A stretch of 64,000 nt of DNA from Roseiflexus sp. RS-1. Its GTDB lineage: Bacteria > Chloroflexota > Chloroflexia > Chloroflexales > Roseiflexaceae. Position 1 is the stretch's first letter. Every line of letters starts with the position of its first letter. This document shows, piece after piece, positions 44,893 through 54,684 of the stretch. The DNA is taken from contig NC_009523.1 in NCBI RefSeq assembly GCF_000016665.1, forward strand, positions 5,737,599 through 5,801,598. Direction: 5' to 3'. The position numbers and the translations under genes were made by a program. The notes below the pieces were generated by a model that saw nothing but the letters and a program-made list of their open reading frames with translations, was not told the origin of the DNA and made no database searches.

Positions 44893-45546
44893 TCACTTCC
44901 CCTGTTGCCAGGCTTTCCAATCTGCCAGGAAGCGTTCAATACCAATATCGGTCAACGGATGACGCATACTCTGTTCGAGCACCTTGAACGGGCAGGTCGC
45001 AATATCGGCGCCCGCCAGCGCCGCCTCGACAATATGCCGCGGATGGCGGATGGAAGCCGCGAGCACCAGCGTCGTAATCCGATGCTGGCGGTAGATCTGC
45101 ACGATTTCGCGGATCAGGTCCATGCCATCGACACCCACATCATCGACGCGCCCCACGAACGGGCTGATAATAAACGCACCGGCGCGCGCAGCCAGGAGCG
45201 CCTGAATTGCATTAAAGCAGAGCGTGACATTGCAACGAATGCCCTCGCGCGCCAGACGCGACACCGCCTTCAAACCTTCGGTCGTACTCGGCACTTTGAC
45301 GACGACATTCGGGTGCCAGGCGGCGAATTCGCGCCCCTCGCGCACCATGCCATCAGCATCGAGCGCCGTCGTTTCAGCGCTGATGGGACCATCCACCAGG
45401 CTCGCGATCTCCTGAATCGTCGCCTTGAAATCGGCGCCCTTCTCCTTTGCCATCAGCGACGGATTCGTGGTCACGCCGCTGAGCACGCCCCAACTCGCAG
45501 CAGTGCGAATTTCGTCCAGATTGGCTGTGTCAAGATAGATCTGCAC
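44893..45546 (-). CDS. tal: transaldolase (fructose-6-phosphate aldolase-like, TalC type)
   Basis: The 217-residue product is of the short TalC/MipB type that transfers dihydroxyacetone units or splits fructose 6-phosphate. The Schiff-base lysine is Lys84 in [12 protein letters not shown]; other marks are [13 protein letters not shown] at the start, [13 protein letters not shown] and [17 protein letters not shown]. Short members are annotated as either transaldolase or aldolase; the presence of transketolase right behind favours transaldolase. The start is GTG 45546, with AAGGAG 7 bases ahead. It is the first gene of the leftward cluster. Confidence 0.93.
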   Translation of the reverse strand: MQIYLDTANLDEIRTAASWGVLSGVTTNPSLMAKEKGADFKATIQEIASLVDGPISAETTALDADGMVREGREFAAWHPNVVVKVPSTTEGLKAVSRLAREGIRCNVTLCFNAIQALLAARAGAFIISPFVGRVDDVGVDGMDLIREIVQIYRQHRITTLVLAASIRHPRHIVEAALAGADIATCPFKVLEQSMRHPLTDIGIERFLADWKAWQQGK

Positions 45547-45700
45547 GGTTTACTCCTTCTGCTCATATGCGGATATAAATAAAGCGCCTCACCCTGCAAC
45601 CAGGCAAACGCCTCTGCCTGAACACCGGGAGGCGATAGCGTCTTGTGCATTGAACATGCAGACACGTCGCCGGAGACACGACCGTATGCCTTTAGGGGAG

Positions 45701-45709
45701 ATTATAGCA
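45701..45709 (-). promoter_or_regulatory. extended -10 promoter of the tal-tkt cluster
   Basis: Read leftward, TGC precedes TATAAT (45701-45706), with no good -35. It leaves a leader of about 150 bases, which contains a small CAGGCA/TGCCTG hairpin near 45598-45620. The sigma-factor promoter starts 37 bases away on the other strand. Confidence 0.55.
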
Positions 45710-45745
45710 TGCGCCTGCGGGACAGGTACTAGTGCAAAATAGTCC

Positions 45746-45774
45746 TTGAAGATGTGCGATTTTTGTGCTATCTT
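45746..45774 (+). promoter_or_regulatory. sigma-70 promoter of the sigma factor gene
   Basis: -35 TTGAAG (45746-45751) and -10 TATCTT (45769-45774), spacing 17. The start codon lies 50 bases beyond. Confidence 0.6.
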
Positions 45775-45824
45775 ACCGTGTGCACATAATCAATTGGCCG
45801 TTATGCACAGAAGGTTGGTGGAAT

Positions 45825-46970
45825 GTGAAAGAACCCCTCGACTCCTTCCTGGCCACGGCCCACGACGAGTCGCAGACCTCTCCGCGCAATCACGTTCGCG
45901 TCCATCACCCTGCCGCCGAATCGATGTCTGAAACGATCGATCACATCCTCGAACGCACTGCTGGAGAACCCTTCGACCAGACCATTGACGCTTTTCACGC
46001 CGACCGTGATCATGAAGAAGACGAAGCGCTGGATCGCGACTTCGATGCCGACGTTGAAAGCATGGGCGTCGATGATCCGGTGCGCGTGTATCTCCGTGAA
46101 ATCGGGCGGGTGAATCTGCTCACCGCTCAGGAAGAGATCATGCTGGCGCAGCAGGTGGAACGTGGCGAGCAGGCGAGCGAACGATTGCAGAAAGGCGACT
46201 ACGCCCCTTCAGAGCGCCTCCAGCTTCACCGGTGGGTCCAGGAAGGGCAGGCTGCGCGCGAACGCCTCATCCAGGCGAACCTGCGCCTGGTCGTTTCGAT
46301 TGCAAAGAAATATCTTGGTCGTGGGATGTCGCTGCTCGACCTGATCCAGGAGGGCAATATCGGGCTGATGCGCGCAACTGAGAAGTTCGATTATCGCAAA
46401 GGGTACAAGTTTTCGACCTATGCCACCTGGTGGATCCGTCAGGCGATCACACGTGTGATTGCCGATCAGAGTCGCACCATCCGTCTGCCTGTCCATGTCG
46501 GCGAAACGATCAATCGCGTCATGCGCGCCAGCAATCGCATTCAGCAGACCACCGGGCGCGATCCGACGCCGGACGAGATCGCGCTCGAACTCGGTATTCC
46601 GGTCGAGAAGGTCCGTCGGGTGCTCGAAGCGGCGCGCCAGACGATCTCGCTCGAAACGCCGATCGGAACTGAGGGCGATACGGTGCTGGCTGACTTTATC
46701 GAAGACGGTAAAGGCGTCACTCCGATGGATAGCGCATCTCACCACATTCTGCGGGAGCAGATCGATAGCGCCCTCGAAAAATTGCCCGAACGCGAACGCC
46801 GCATTATTCAGTTGCGCTACGGTTTGTACGACGGTCACTATCGCACGCTGGAAGAAGTGGGACGCGAATTCGGCATTACGCGCGAACGCATCCGGCAGAT
46901 CGAGGCGCGTGTGCTGCGCAAATTGCGCCATCCGCACTATGGGCGCGGTCTGCGTGGTTATCTGGAGTGA
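45825..46970 (+). CDS. RNA polymerase sigma factor, sigma-70 group 1/2 (RpoD/SigA-like)
   Basis: The 381-residue product contains region 1.2 ([21 protein letters not shown], about 83-103), region 2 with [20 protein letters not shown] and [19 protein letters not shown] plus [14 protein letters not shown], region 3 ([17 protein letters not shown]) and region 4 with [15 protein letters not shown] and the helix-turn-helix [20 protein letters not shown]. It lacks the long region 1.1, having instead an acidic N-terminus of about 80 residues, so it could be the main sigma factor or a group 2 relative. GTG 45825 is chosen because no other in-frame start fits; AAGG and GGTGG lie before it. Confidence 0.93.
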   Translation: MKEPLDSFLATAHDESQTSPRNHVRVHHPAAESMSETIDHILERTAGEPFDQTIDAFHADRDHEEDEALDRDFDADVESMGVDDPVRVYLREIGRVNLLTAQEEIMLAQQVERGEQASERLQKGDYAPSERLQLHRWVQEGQAARERLIQANLRLVVSIAKKYLGRGMSLLDLIQEGNIGLMRATEKFDYRKGYKFSTYATWWIRQAITRVIADQSRTIRLPVHVGETINRVMRASNRIQQTTGRDPTPDEIALELGIPVEKVRRVLEAARQTISLETPIGTEGDTVLADFIEDGKGVTPMDSASHHILREQIDSALEKLPERERRIIQLRYGLYDGHYRTLEEVGREFGITRERIRQIEARVLRKLRHPHYGRGLRGYLE

Positions 46971-46974
46971 CTGT

Positions 46975-47035
46975 TGCAGCGGCAGAGGGTATGACCGGGT
47001 GGTGCAATCCGCCTGACCTCTTGCCGCCTGTTCTT
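46975..47035 (+). terminator. possible terminator after the sigma factor gene
   Basis: GCGGCAGAGGGT (from about 46979) can pair imperfectly, with one bulge, with ACCTCTTGCCGC (about 47015-47026), followed by TGTTCTTTTT. The loop is long (about 24 bases), so this is tentative. Confidence 0.3.
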
Positions 47036-47040
47036 TTTCC

Positions 47041-47985
47041 ATGCATGCCATTGAAACCTGGGACCTGACTCGCGCTTTCGGCGACCGTGTTGCGGTCGAG
47101 CGCCTGACGTTCACTGCCCCGCGCGGGGCGGTGTTCGGTTTTCTGGGACCAAACGGCGCCGGCAAGACGACAACGGTGCGCATGCTGGCAGCGCTGATCG
47201 CCCCGACATCCGGCAGCGCCGTTGTAGCCGGGTATCGCCTCGGTGAAGAAGACCAGGACATCCGCCGCAATGTCGGGCTGCTGACCGAAAGCCCGGGGTT
47301 GTACGAGCGGCTCAGCGCGCGCCAGAACCTGATCTTCTTTGCGCGGCTCTACGATCTCGATGCTGCCCGTGCCGAAGCGCAAACTGAACGATACCTGCGC
47401 ATGCTTGGTCTGTGGGATCGCCGTGACGATCCGGTGGGCAGTTTCTCGAAAGGTATGCGACAGAAACTTGCCATCGCACGCGCGTTGTTGCACGAACCGG
47501 CGATTATCTTTCTCGACGAACCAACTGCCGGTCTCGATCCGGAAGCCGCCCGCACGGTGCGCGAGTTCATTAAAGAACTACGCGCCGAGGGGCGCACAAT
47601 CTTTCTCACCACGCACAATCTGCCGGAAGCCGACGAGTTGTGCGATACGATCGCAGTGTTTCGCACCCGCCTGCTGCGCATTGGCGCGCCCGACACGCTC
47701 CGCGCCGAACTCTTCGGCAGCAGCACGCGCATCCGCGTTGCAGGCGACGCAACGATGTTTCTCGATGTGGTGCGTGCACTGCCGTTCGTGCGTGCCGCCG
47801 CTGCCAGTGGCGACGCGCTCACTCTTTCGCTCGACAATCCCGACGAACAGAACCCGATCCTGGTGCAGGCGCTGATCAAGGCAGGCGCTGCGATCCGGTA
47901 CGTCGAACCACGTGAACACTCGCTCGAAGACGTGTACCTGCACCTGGTGCGCGAAGCAGAACCGATAGGGCAGTCACATGCGTAA
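47041..47985 (+). CDS. ABC-2 type transporter ATP-binding protein
   Basis: The 314-residue product is an ABC ATPase of the drug/lipid export class (DrrA/CcmA/NatA-like): Walker A FLGPNGAGKTTT, Q-loop LLTESPGLYERLS, signature GSFSKGMRQKLAIARAL, Walker B IIFLDEPTAGLD and the switch TTHNLPEADEL. The C-terminal part after residue 220 is the usual accessory domain. It pairs with the permease, whose start overlaps its end by 8 bases. There is no ribosome site before ATG 47041, only TTCTTTTTCC, which is odd for this genome. The exported substrate is unknown. Confidence 0.93.
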   Translation: MHAIETWDLTRAFGDRVAVERLTFTAPRGAVFGFLGPNGAGKTTTVRMLAALIAPTSGSAVVAGYRLGEEDQDIRRNVGLLTESPGLYERLSARQNLIFFARLYDLDAARAEAQTERYLRMLGLWDRRDDPVGSFSKGMRQKLAIARALLHEPAIIFLDEPTAGLDPEAARTVREFIKELRAEGRTIFLTTHNLPEADELCDTIAVFRTRLLRIGAPDTLRAELFGSSTRIRVAGDATMFLDVVRALPFVRAAAASGDALTLSLDNPDEQNPILVQALIKAGAAIRYVEPREHSLEDVYLHLVREAEPIGQSHA

Positions 47986-48766
47986 AGCGCTCGTGATTCT
48001 CCACAAAGAATGGCTCGAACTGCGCGGTGAACGGACCCTCCTGATGACGGTCATCGTGCCGCCGCTGCTGCTGACCATTCTGCCGATCGTTGCGCTCTAC
48101 CTCATCGGTAGCACGCCCGACGAAGATACCAGCCAGCTTGGCGCTGTCATCGCCGATCCATCATTCGCCGGTCTGTCGGAACCGGAGGTGGGTCAGGCAT
48201 TGATGGGCAAACAGTTCGGGTTGATGTTTCTCATCATGCCCCTCCTCGTCCCCGCCACAATCGCGTCGTACAGCATCGTTGGCGAGAAAATGCGCCGCAC
48301 CCTCGAGCCGCTCCTTGCTGCGCCGGTGCGCACCTGGGAACTGCTCCTGGGGAAATGCCTGGCGTCCCTTATTCCATCGCTGATCATCACCTGGGGCGCC
48401 GCAGCGGTCTTTGTTCTGGCACTCCGGCTGATCGTCCTCAGTGATCGCGTCTATCAGGTGATCCTGGGCGGCGGATGGTGGATCCTCCTGCTGCTCGGAT
48501 CACCGTCGCTGGCGCTGATCATGGTGGCAGCCACGGTCGCTATTTCGGGTCGGGTCAACGATCCGCGCACGGCACAGCAGGTGTCGGCGGTGGTGGTTGT
48601 CCCGCTCCTGGCGCTGTTCATCGCTCAGTTGCTCGGCGTCGTGGTGCTGACACCGCTGCTGGCGCTGATTGCAAGCACAGCGCTGGCATTCCTGGCAATA
48701 CTCGCCTTCGCCGGCGCAATTCTCCTCTTCGAACGTGAAAATATCTTAACCCGCTGGGCGTCCTGA
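47978..48766 (+). CDS. ABC-2 type transporter permease
   Basis: The 262-residue product has an N-terminal helix (about residues 22-45, TLLMTVIVPPLLLTILPIVA), a periplasmic loop, and five more helices up to residue 250, typical of ABC-2 exporters such as NatB or YhaP relatives. The segment GEKMRRTLEPLLAAPVRTWELL is the conserved cytoplasmic coupling helix after the second membrane segment. Its start overlaps the ATPase gene by 8 bases, so the pair is translationally coupled. Export of an ion, lipid or drug cannot be decided between. Confidence 0.9.
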   Translation: MRKALVILHKEWLELRGERTLLMTVIVPPLLLTILPIVALYLIGSTPDEDTSQLGAVIADPSFAGLSEPEVGQALMGKQFGLMFLIMPLLVPATIASYSIVGEKMRRTLEPLLAAPVRTWELLLGKCLASLIPSLIITWGAAAVFVLALRLIVLSDRVYQVILGGGWWILLLLGSPSLALIMVAATVAISGRVNDPRTAQQVSAVVVVPLLALFIAQLLGVVVLTPLLALIASTALAFLAILAFAGAILLFERENILTRWAS

Positions 48767-48780
48767 GCGCGCTTTCCCTC

Positions 48781-48809
48781 TTTACGAGTGGCGCAAGAGT
48801 CGCTATACT
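48781..48809 (+). promoter_or_regulatory. sigma-70 promoter of the OmpR-type regulator
   Basis: -35 TTTACG (48781-48786) and -10 TATACT (48804-48809) with a 17-base spacing; the start codon is 31 bases beyond the -10. Confidence 0.6.
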
Positions 48810-48839
48810 GCACACAGTACGGGTGAACATGGTACTACT

Positions 48840-49577
48840 ATGCGACTCATACGCCGAATTGCCGAACGAGCACACGAAGACAATGCCCATCCCCGGCGCA
48901 TCCTGATCGCGGACGATGATCCGTCGATTGCCATGTTGATTCAGGTGACGCTGAAGGATCCGCGCTATGAGATCGTGGCAGTCAAGAATGGTCTGGAGGC
49001 GCTCAAAGCGTTCAACGAATCGAAGTTCGACGTGGTCATTCTCGACGTGATGATGCCGTATGTCGATGGGTTCGAGGCATGCCAGCGCATTCGCGAGCGT
49101 TCTGATGTGCCGATCATCATCCTGACCGCCCGCGATGGCACCGACGATATTGTGCACGGCTTCGAACTCGGCGCTGACGACTATATTACCAAACCGTTCA
49201 AAACCGCCGAGTTGATCGCGCGCGTCGATGCCATCCTGCGGCGCGTCGAGGGGTACAAGCACCGCGTTGCGCCGCCGGTCGTGCGCGTGGGAGAGATTGA
49301 AATCGATGAACCGCGCCACCGGGTTACCGTGCGTGGCAAAGAAGTCAACCTGACGCCGATGGAGTTCGAACTGCTCTACTTCCTTGCCGCCAACGCCGGG
49401 CATGTGTTCGACCGCGAAACCCTCTTCCGCGAAGTCTGGGGGTACGATTACGTCGGCGAAACGAACCTGGTCGACGTGTGTGTGCGCCGGTTGCGCGAAA
49501 AAGTGGAAGCCGAGCCGTCGCGCCCGCGCATGATCCTGACGGTGCGCGGGGTCGGGTACAAGATGGCGGAAGCGTAA
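48840..49577 (+). CDS. OmpR/PhoB family response regulator
   Basis: The 245-residue product has an N-terminal receiver (about residues 20-135) with the acidic pair in LIADDDPSIAM, phospho-Asp in VVILDVMMPYVDGFE, Thr in IIILTARDG and Lys in ITKPFKTAEL, and a winged-helix DNA-binding domain (about 148-243) with VNLTPMEFELLYFL, RETLFREVWGYDY and the recognition helix VDVCVRRLREKVE. It binds DNA as a phosphorylation-induced dimer. No histidine kinase is adjacent. The first 18 residues (MRLIRRIAERAHED...) are an unusual extension; a later start cannot be excluded because no ribosome site precedes ATG 48840. Confidence 0.94.
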   Translation: MRLIRRIAERAHEDNAHPRRILIADDDPSIAMLIQVTLKDPRYEIVAVKNGLEALKAFNESKFDVVILDVMMPYVDGFEACQRIRERSDVPIIILTARDGTDDIVHGFELGADDYITKPFKTAELIARVDAILRRVEGYKHRVAPPVVRVGEIEIDEPRHRVTVRGKEVNLTPMEFELLYFLAANAGHVFDRETLFREVWGYDYVGETNLVDVCVRRLREKVEAEPSRPRMILTVRGVGYKMAEA

Positions 49578-49594
49578 GTCGCCTGCCCGCGCTG

Positions 49595-50845
49595 TTATGC
49601 ACCGCGCACCAGGCTGAACAGACTGCGGCGCTCCTTCACACCCGGCAGCGATCCTTTGCCGGCTTTCTTTCCGCCCGAACGTTTGAGCGAAATTAATTGT
49701 GCACCGTCGCCAGCGACATATGCTGCCAGGTTGAGGAAACTCTGGCCTGCCCAACTCTGAGGGTGCGCCATCACAACCGGCACGCCGCGATTGATGCTGT
49801 GCGTGATCGGTTGACCTTCGCTCGGAATATTGGCGCCTACCGGATAGCGCAGGTGTTTCTGAATATCCTGGAGCGCAATGCCGTTCACGCTGGGGAAACG
49901 GTTGAGCACCAGCGTGATCCGCCCGCGCGTCAGTTCATTGCGTGAGATATGTTCCAGAAAACTCTTGGTATGGCGCAGCGCAGGCACTTCCGGCGTCGTT
50001 ACGACCAGCACATCGTCCGCCTTCTCGAGCAGCGTCTCGGTCACTTCATCGAGGAATGACCAGGTATCGCATACCACATACGTGTGTCGTTCCAGCAACC
50101 CATGCACCACGGCCGCTACCGCTTCGCGTGAGATGTCGCCAGCCATTTCCAGATCGTGCGGTGCAAGCAGCACCTTGATCCCGGAACTATGCGCCTGCAA
50201 AACTTTCTCAAAAAGCGCATCGTCCAGTTCATAGGCATGCATCACCAGATCGTAGAGCGTGTGGCGCGACCAGATATTCAAATGGACGCCAACATCGCCG
50301 AATTGTAACCCCATATCGGCAAGCGCTACACCCGTATTCGTCACCTGACGCAACGCAACCGCCAGATTGGCGGCGATCGTCGTGGCGCCAACCCCGCCCT
50401 TTGGCGCAATCACAACCACCAACCGACCGTTGCGTCGGTCGCCACCCGCGGATGAGCGGGCGACGCGATCACGTTCTGCGGCAATGACCGCATGAATGCT
50501 ATTCATCAGATCGGCATGCTGGATCGGACGTCCGATCACATCGCGGGCGCCAGCCATCACCAGGCGCCGCAGTGAGGTTACATCCGCTGAAGGGGTGACA
50601 GCAATGCAGAGGGTGGAAGGAACCTGCGTGAAGATCTGGCGTATCGCAGACTCTGTCTGTTCGACATCACGATCCACAATCACCAGATCCGGGCGATGCT
50701 GCTGCGCCAGAAGCACTCCGGCAGCCACGCTGCCCACACGGTCGAGGCCCTCGACGTCCGCCTCGCGCGCAAGACGGTTGATCCATTCCTGATCGAGTTG
50801 ATCAGGCGACGTGATGACGATAATTCGAAGAGATCGAGAGGTCAC
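49595..50845 (-). CDS. CpaE/MinD-like ATPase with receiver-like N-terminus
   Basis: The 416-residue product has a degenerate receiver-like domain (about residues 5-125, VIVDRDVEQTE, PIQHADLMNSIH) and a SIMIBI ATPase domain from about 140, with deviant Walker A APKGGVGATTIAANLA, VALADMGLQFGDVGVHL as switch and VVCDTWSFLDEVTET. This is the plan of CpaE proteins, which place type IVc (Tad) pilus machinery at the pole. No tad/cpa pilus genes lie next to it. GTG 50845 is chosen with AAAGGAAA upstream. A basic tail (SLKRSGGKKAGKGSLPG) may contact the membrane. It converges on the OmpR-type gene, with 17 bases between stops. Confidence 0.88.
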   Translation of the reverse strand: MTSRSLRIIVITSPDQLDQEWINRLAREADVEGLDRVGSVAAGVLLAQQHRPDLVIVDRDVEQTESAIRQIFTQVPSTLCIAVTPSADVTSLRRLVMAGARDVIGRPIQHADLMNSIHAVIAAERDRVARSSAGGDRRNGRLVVVIAPKGGVGATTIAANLAVALRQVTNTGVALADMGLQFGDVGVHLNIWSRHTLYDLVMHAYELDDALFEKVLQAHSSGIKVLLAPHDLEMAGDISREAVAAVVHGLLERHTYVVCDTWSFLDEVTETLLEKADDVLVVTTPEVPALRHTKSFLEHISRNELTRGRITLVLNRFPSVNGIALQDIQKHLRYPVGANIPSEGQPITHSINRGVPVVMAHPQSWAGQSFLNLAAYVAGDGAQLISLKRSGGKKAGKGSLPGVKERRSLFSLVRGA

Positions 50846-51155
50846 CAATGTTTCCTTTCTATCGCTATGATCGCCTATGACCGCACAATGCATCGTTCAT
50901 GACGCGCTCATATGAGAAGCGTTCCTCGTTCTCTAGTACAACCGTCACTGCGGCGCTCCGGTCACGCGCCGCTCATAAAACCTTATTCACATTGCGTTCA
51001 CCTGTTTGCCAGCACAGCGAAGTATGGTAGTAATCAAACATGGCAACGTGAGCGTTCTGGTACTTTGGTCATCGTTTCTTATCACCGGTTCGCTGGTATG
51101 ATGAAGTCGGGCATGAGGCTGACAATCCATCAGACGTCGTAGCAGGAGGCGTCTC
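50846..51155. other. 310-base divergent intergenic region
   Basis: The stretch lies between the divergent CpaE-like and FG-GAP genes. No gene is supported. It contains one recognisable promoter (51094-51102), which reads rightward; the leftward promoter was not found. Confidence 0.5.
51094..51102 (+). promoter_or_regulatory. extended -10 promoter of the FG-GAP gene
   Basis: TGG followed by TATGAT (51097-51102), a TGn-extended -10, 53 bases before ATG 51156. The -35 region (TTTCTT) is poor. Confidence 0.5.
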
Positions 51156-53648
51156 ATGCGCTCTTGGAAAAGACTCAGCGCGCCCGTTGCGGGCGTTGTA
51201 CTGATCACGCTGCTCACGCTGTTTGCACCCGCCCGGTCGGTGATGATGCAATCATCGCTGACGTTTACGCAGACAAAACTTCTCGCTGCGGATGCTGCGC
51301 AGTACAATTATTTTGGGTTATCGGTTGCAGTCAGGGGTGATACGGCGATCGTCGGCGCCTACGGGAAGTCAGATCTTGTGCGGAATGCTGGCGCTGCTTA
51401 TGCGTTCACCCGCAACGCCGGATCGTGGACGCAGCAGGCGCGACTGGGAACATCAAGCCCTCTGATCGACGCATACCTCGGCGCAACCGTGGCTACCAAT
51501 GGGTCGTACACGGCGGCGGGCGCGCCGTATGCCAGTGTTGGCGCACAGAATGACGGCGTGGTGTATCTCTTCTCCAACGCTACCTGGCAACAGCAGACGA
51601 TCCTTCTGCCCAATGATCCCGACTCGCTGTCACAGTTTGGCAATGCGCTTGCAATCAATGACAACACCCTTTTTGTCGGTGCGCCGATGCACGACTCCTT
51701 CGGCGTCAACGCCGGTGCGGTGTATGTATTTACCTTCGATGGCGCCTCCTGGGTGCAACAGCAAAAGTTAATCGGCGTCGACACCGCCCCCGGCGATCGT
51801 TTTGGCAGCGCACTGGCGCTGAACGATGGCTGGCTGGCAGTGAGCGCGCCGCTCCATAGTTCACCTGGAAGTCCAGGCGGCGCAGTGTACCTTTTCGAGT
51901 TTGACGGCGTCTCCTGGGTGCAACGGTATAAAGTAGGTGCGCCCGATACCATTGCAGGCGATCGTTTTGGCAGCGCAATTGCGCTGGACGATGGCTGGCT
52001 GGCGGTCGGCGTGCCGCTGCACCGTTTCGTTGGAAGTGCCAGCGGCGCCGTTTATCTTTTTGAATTTAACGGAACAGCCTGGGTGCAGCGGCAGAAGTTC
52101 GTCGCCAGCGATACCGCTGGCAGTGACCAGTTTGGCAGCGCACTGGCGCTCGAAAACCGGCGACTCGTCGTCGGTGCGCCATTGCACAATTCAAACGGAC
52201 CTGCAAGCGGCGCCGTTTACATCTTCGAGCGCGCGACAACCACGTGGATTGAGCGCGCAAAACTGATCGGCAGCGACACCAACGCTGGCGATAGATTGGG
52301 CGGATCGATCAGTATTGACGGTAATACCATTCTCGTGGGCGCCTATGGCGATACAGCCGCCGGTCCGGCAACAGGCGCAGCATATGTGTTCGTTGAAGTG
52401 ACAGGTCCAGGAGTGACGACCACACCGTCGATCATCGTCACTCCAACGGAGACCAGCACCCCCTCGGCGACGCCATCCAATACGCCGTCGCCCACCTTTA
52501 CCAGCACCCCCTCGGCGACGCCATCCAATACGCCGTCGCCGACCTTCACCAGCACCCCCTCGCCGACCCCCTCGGCCACGCCGACCTTCACCAGCACCCC
52601 CTCGCCGACCCCCTCGGCCACGCCGACCTTCACCAGCACCCCCTCGCCGACCCCCTCGGCCACGCCGACCTTCACCAGCACGCCCTCGCCGACCCCCTCG
52701 GCCACGCCGACCTTCACCAGCACGCCCTCGCCGACCCCCTCGGCCACGCCGACCTTCACCAGCACGCCCTCGCCGACCCCCTCGGCCACGCCGACCTTCA
52801 CCAGCACGCCCTCGCCGACCCCCTCGGCCACGCCGACCTTCACCAGCACGCCCTCGCCGACCCCCTCGGCCACGCCGACCTTCACCAGCACGCCCTTGCC
52901 GACCCCCTCGGCCACGCCGACCTTCACCAGCACGCCCTCGCCGACCCCCTCGGCCACGCCGACCTTCACCAGCACGCCCTCGCCGACCCCCTCGGCCACG
53001 CCGTCCAATACCCCCTCGGCCACCCCGTCCAATACTCCAACAGCAACGGCAACTGTTCCGCCGGGAACGGGAACGCCTCGCCCGATCCTCGCGTGCGTCG
53101 CGCGACGTTCACCTGCAAGTTATGTCGCTATCTTTGGATACGAGATGGAAGGGACGGCGCCGGTGCATATGCCGGTGGGTGGCGAAAACCGGTTCAATCG
53201 CTATCGGGAAGACCTCGGTCAGCCAACCACGTTTGAGCCAGGCACGCGGCGAGCAGCGTTCGCAGTAGTCTTCGACGGCTTGCCGCTGACGTGGTCACTG
53301 GCGGGGCGACAGGTGACGGCATGGGCGAATTATCCGATTCGCTGCAGCAGCGATGCTGTTGTGCGCATCCAACCCATACTGGAGTGCACGCTGCCGGATA
53401 GCAATGGCACAACGATCGCGCGGTTCGGGTATCGAAATGACAATGCGTTCAATGTCGCCGTGCCTGTCCGGTGGCAAAACTTCTTCGTTCCGGCGCCGAT
53501 CCAGCGCGGGCAGCCGGTTGTCTTCGCGCCTGGCAGACATCGGTTCGTCTTTGAAACCGGTTTCTCACGAGGTGCGCTGGTATGGTTCCTGGATGGACGA
53601 ATAGCAGTAGCAACCAATGCGCCCGTACAGGCGTGCCAGTTCAACTGA
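51156..53648 (+). CDS. secreted FG-GAP/integrin-like beta-propeller protein with Thr/Pro repeat linker
   Basis: The 830-residue product has a signal peptide (about residues 1-29, [18 protein letters not shown]), then seven or so FG-GAP-type blades of about 50 residues (residues 40-410), each with a D-x-F-G-S-A-L core ([40 protein letters not shown]) and VYLFEFDG edges. A linker of about 200 residues is made of [14 protein letters not shown] repeats. The C-terminal 190 residues hold two copies of a small beta domain (YVAIFGYEM..., IARFGYRND...), seen in other exported proteins of this group. It is probably a surface adhesin or scaffold. ATG 51156 follows GGAGG. The 3' end overlaps the AAA gene by 8 bases. 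Confidence 0.88.
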   Translation: MRSWKRLSAPVAGVVLITLLTLFAPARSVMMQSSLTFTQTKLLAADAAQYNYFGLSVAVRGDTAIVGAYGKSDLVRNAGAAYAFTRNAGSWTQQARLGTSSPLIDAYLGATVATNGSYTAAGAPYASVGAQNDGVVYLFSNATWQQQTILLPNDPDSLSQFGNALAINDNTLFVGAPMHDSFGVNAGAVYVFTFDGASWVQQQKLIGVDTAPGDRFGSALALNDGWLAVSAPLHSSPGSPGGAVYLFEFDGVSWVQRYKVGAPDTIAGDRFGSAIALDDGWLAVGVPLHRFVGSASGAVYLFEFNGTAWVQRQKFVASDTAGSDQFGSALALENRRLVVGAPLHNSNGPASGAVYIFERATTTWIERAKLIGSDTNAGDRLGGSISIDGNTILVGAYGDTAAGPATGAAYVFVEVTGPGVTTTPSIIVTPTETSTPSATPSNTPSPTFTSTPSATPSNTPSPTFTSTPSPTPSATPTFTSTPSPTPSATPTFTSTPSPTPSATPTFTSTPSPTPSATPTFTSTPSPTPSATPTFTSTPSPTPSATPTFTSTPSPTPSATPTFTSTPSPTPSATPTFTSTPLPTPSATPTFTSTPSPTPSATPTFTSTPSPTPSATPSNTPSATPSNTPTATATVPPGTGTPRPILACVARRSPASYVAIFGYEMEGTAPVHMPVGGENRFNRYREDLGQPTTFEPGTRRAAFAVVFDGLPLTWSLAGRQVTAWANYPIRCSSDAVVRIQPILECTLPDSNGTTIARFGYRNDNAFNVAVPVRWQNFFVPAPIQRGQPVVFAPGRHRFVFETGFSRGALVWFLDGRIAVATNAPVQACQFN
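52561..52980 (+). repeat. 10 x 42-bp tandem repeat encoding [14 protein letters not shown]
   Basis: Ten exact-length 42-base units (420 bases) starting CGCCGACCCCCTCGGCCACG. They are nearly identical; one unit has CTTGCC instead of CTCGCC (Leu for Ser), and the first two end AGCACCCC instead of AGCACGCC. Partial units flank the block. Confidence 0.9.
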
Positions 53649-54684
53649 CTCTGCAACGATACCACCAGACCAGCGCGATCATGAGACCCGACAGAGCCAC
53701 CAGGACGGCAGTTATGACATTACCGACAGCGACGAAGACCAGTAACGCCGCCAGAGGCACAATCATCAGCAGGAGAGCGCGGGGTGCTTCAGGTAGCGGG
53801 AAGAGCGTATCTTCCGCGCCTGAACGTTCGGTCTGAAGCGTACCGTAGCGCGGTCTGATACCACCTTCTCCCTCTTCGCCTTCAAAAGCCTCCGGCGGCA
53901 ATGGCGCCCCCGGAATGGGACGTTCCCGTGCCTCGACGAGAAAATGCGCACGCCAATCGCGCCCGTCGCGGCGACTCTCGAACAGGTGGTATGCTGCGCG
54001 CTGAAGATAGGCGGGATGACCAGCGCTGAGATTGCTCAGCAATCGCAATTCAGCAGGCGTGAAACTGACGCCGGTTCCTTCAAGATAGGTTTCTGCGAAG
54101 AGGCGAACTTCTGCTGGCGCGAAGGCGCCGAGGCGAACGCTGGCGAACCGCTCGCTGAGCAACGGCATCTCCCCTGCCGACGCCACAACCAGGATCAACT
54201 GCCCGCCACGCGCAATGCGCGCCAGCGTATTGAGCAACGTGTCGCCCCATCCCGCATCCAACGCGCGATGAGCGTCATCAAGGCAGAGGAGCACCGGCGT
54301 CTCCATCTCAAGCAGCGCAACTTCTAAAGCCGCAGACGTTGCGCCTGGAATCCCCAATGCCTGAAGCACGGTCTCGTAGACATCCTCCGGCGTTGCCGCT
54401 TCGTGAAGCGCCAGGTAGAACGACGGCAGCAGTGGCTCTTCCAGATGTACCGCAGCCGATGCAGTGATATGGGTGAGCAGCGATGATTTGCCGATACCCG
54501 GCGGACCGGTGACTATGACCGGTCGACGCGCTTCGATTGCATCGAAGATCAGCGACAATTCACGCCAGCGCCCGGCAAAACGGGCGGCGTCAACGATGCG
54601 CGTGCGCTGGATGAATGGATTCTCCAGACGTGGCGTGTCGTTGTCGGATGTTGCGCCAGAAGTCACCGGATTCTCTCTTGCCAC
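53641..54684 (-). CDS. AAA ATPase with two C-terminal membrane helices
   Basis: The 347-residue product begins with an AAA_16/Orc1-like ATPase (about residues 35-255): Walker [14 protein letters not shown], Walker [15 protein letters not shown], sensor 1 [12 protein letters not shown], and the helical lid [20 protein letters not shown]. An acidic linker ([11 protein letters not shown]) follows, and two hydrophobic helices close the chain (about 302-345, [20 protein letters not shown] and the next). It is thus a membrane-tethered cytoplasmic ATPase of unknown task; relatives are often signalling switches. The gene converges on the FG-GAP gene and overlaps it by 8 bases. Confidence 0.85.
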   Translation of the reverse strand: MARENPVTSGATSDNDTPRLENPFIQRTRIVDAARFAGRWRELSLIFDAIEARRPVIVTGPPGIGKSSLLTHITASAAVHLEEPLLPSFYLALHEAATPEDVYETVLQALGIPGATSAALEVALLEMETPVLLCLDDAHRALDAGWGDTLLNTLARIARGGQLILVVASAGEMPLLSERFASVRLGAFAPAEVRLFAETYLEGTGVSFTPAELRLLSNLSAGHPAYLQRAAYHLFESRRDGRDWRAHFLVEARERPIPGAPLPPEAFEGEEGEGGIRPRYGTLQTERSGAEDTLFPLPEAPRALLLMIVPLAALLVFVAVGNVITAVLVALSGLMIALVWWYRCRVS

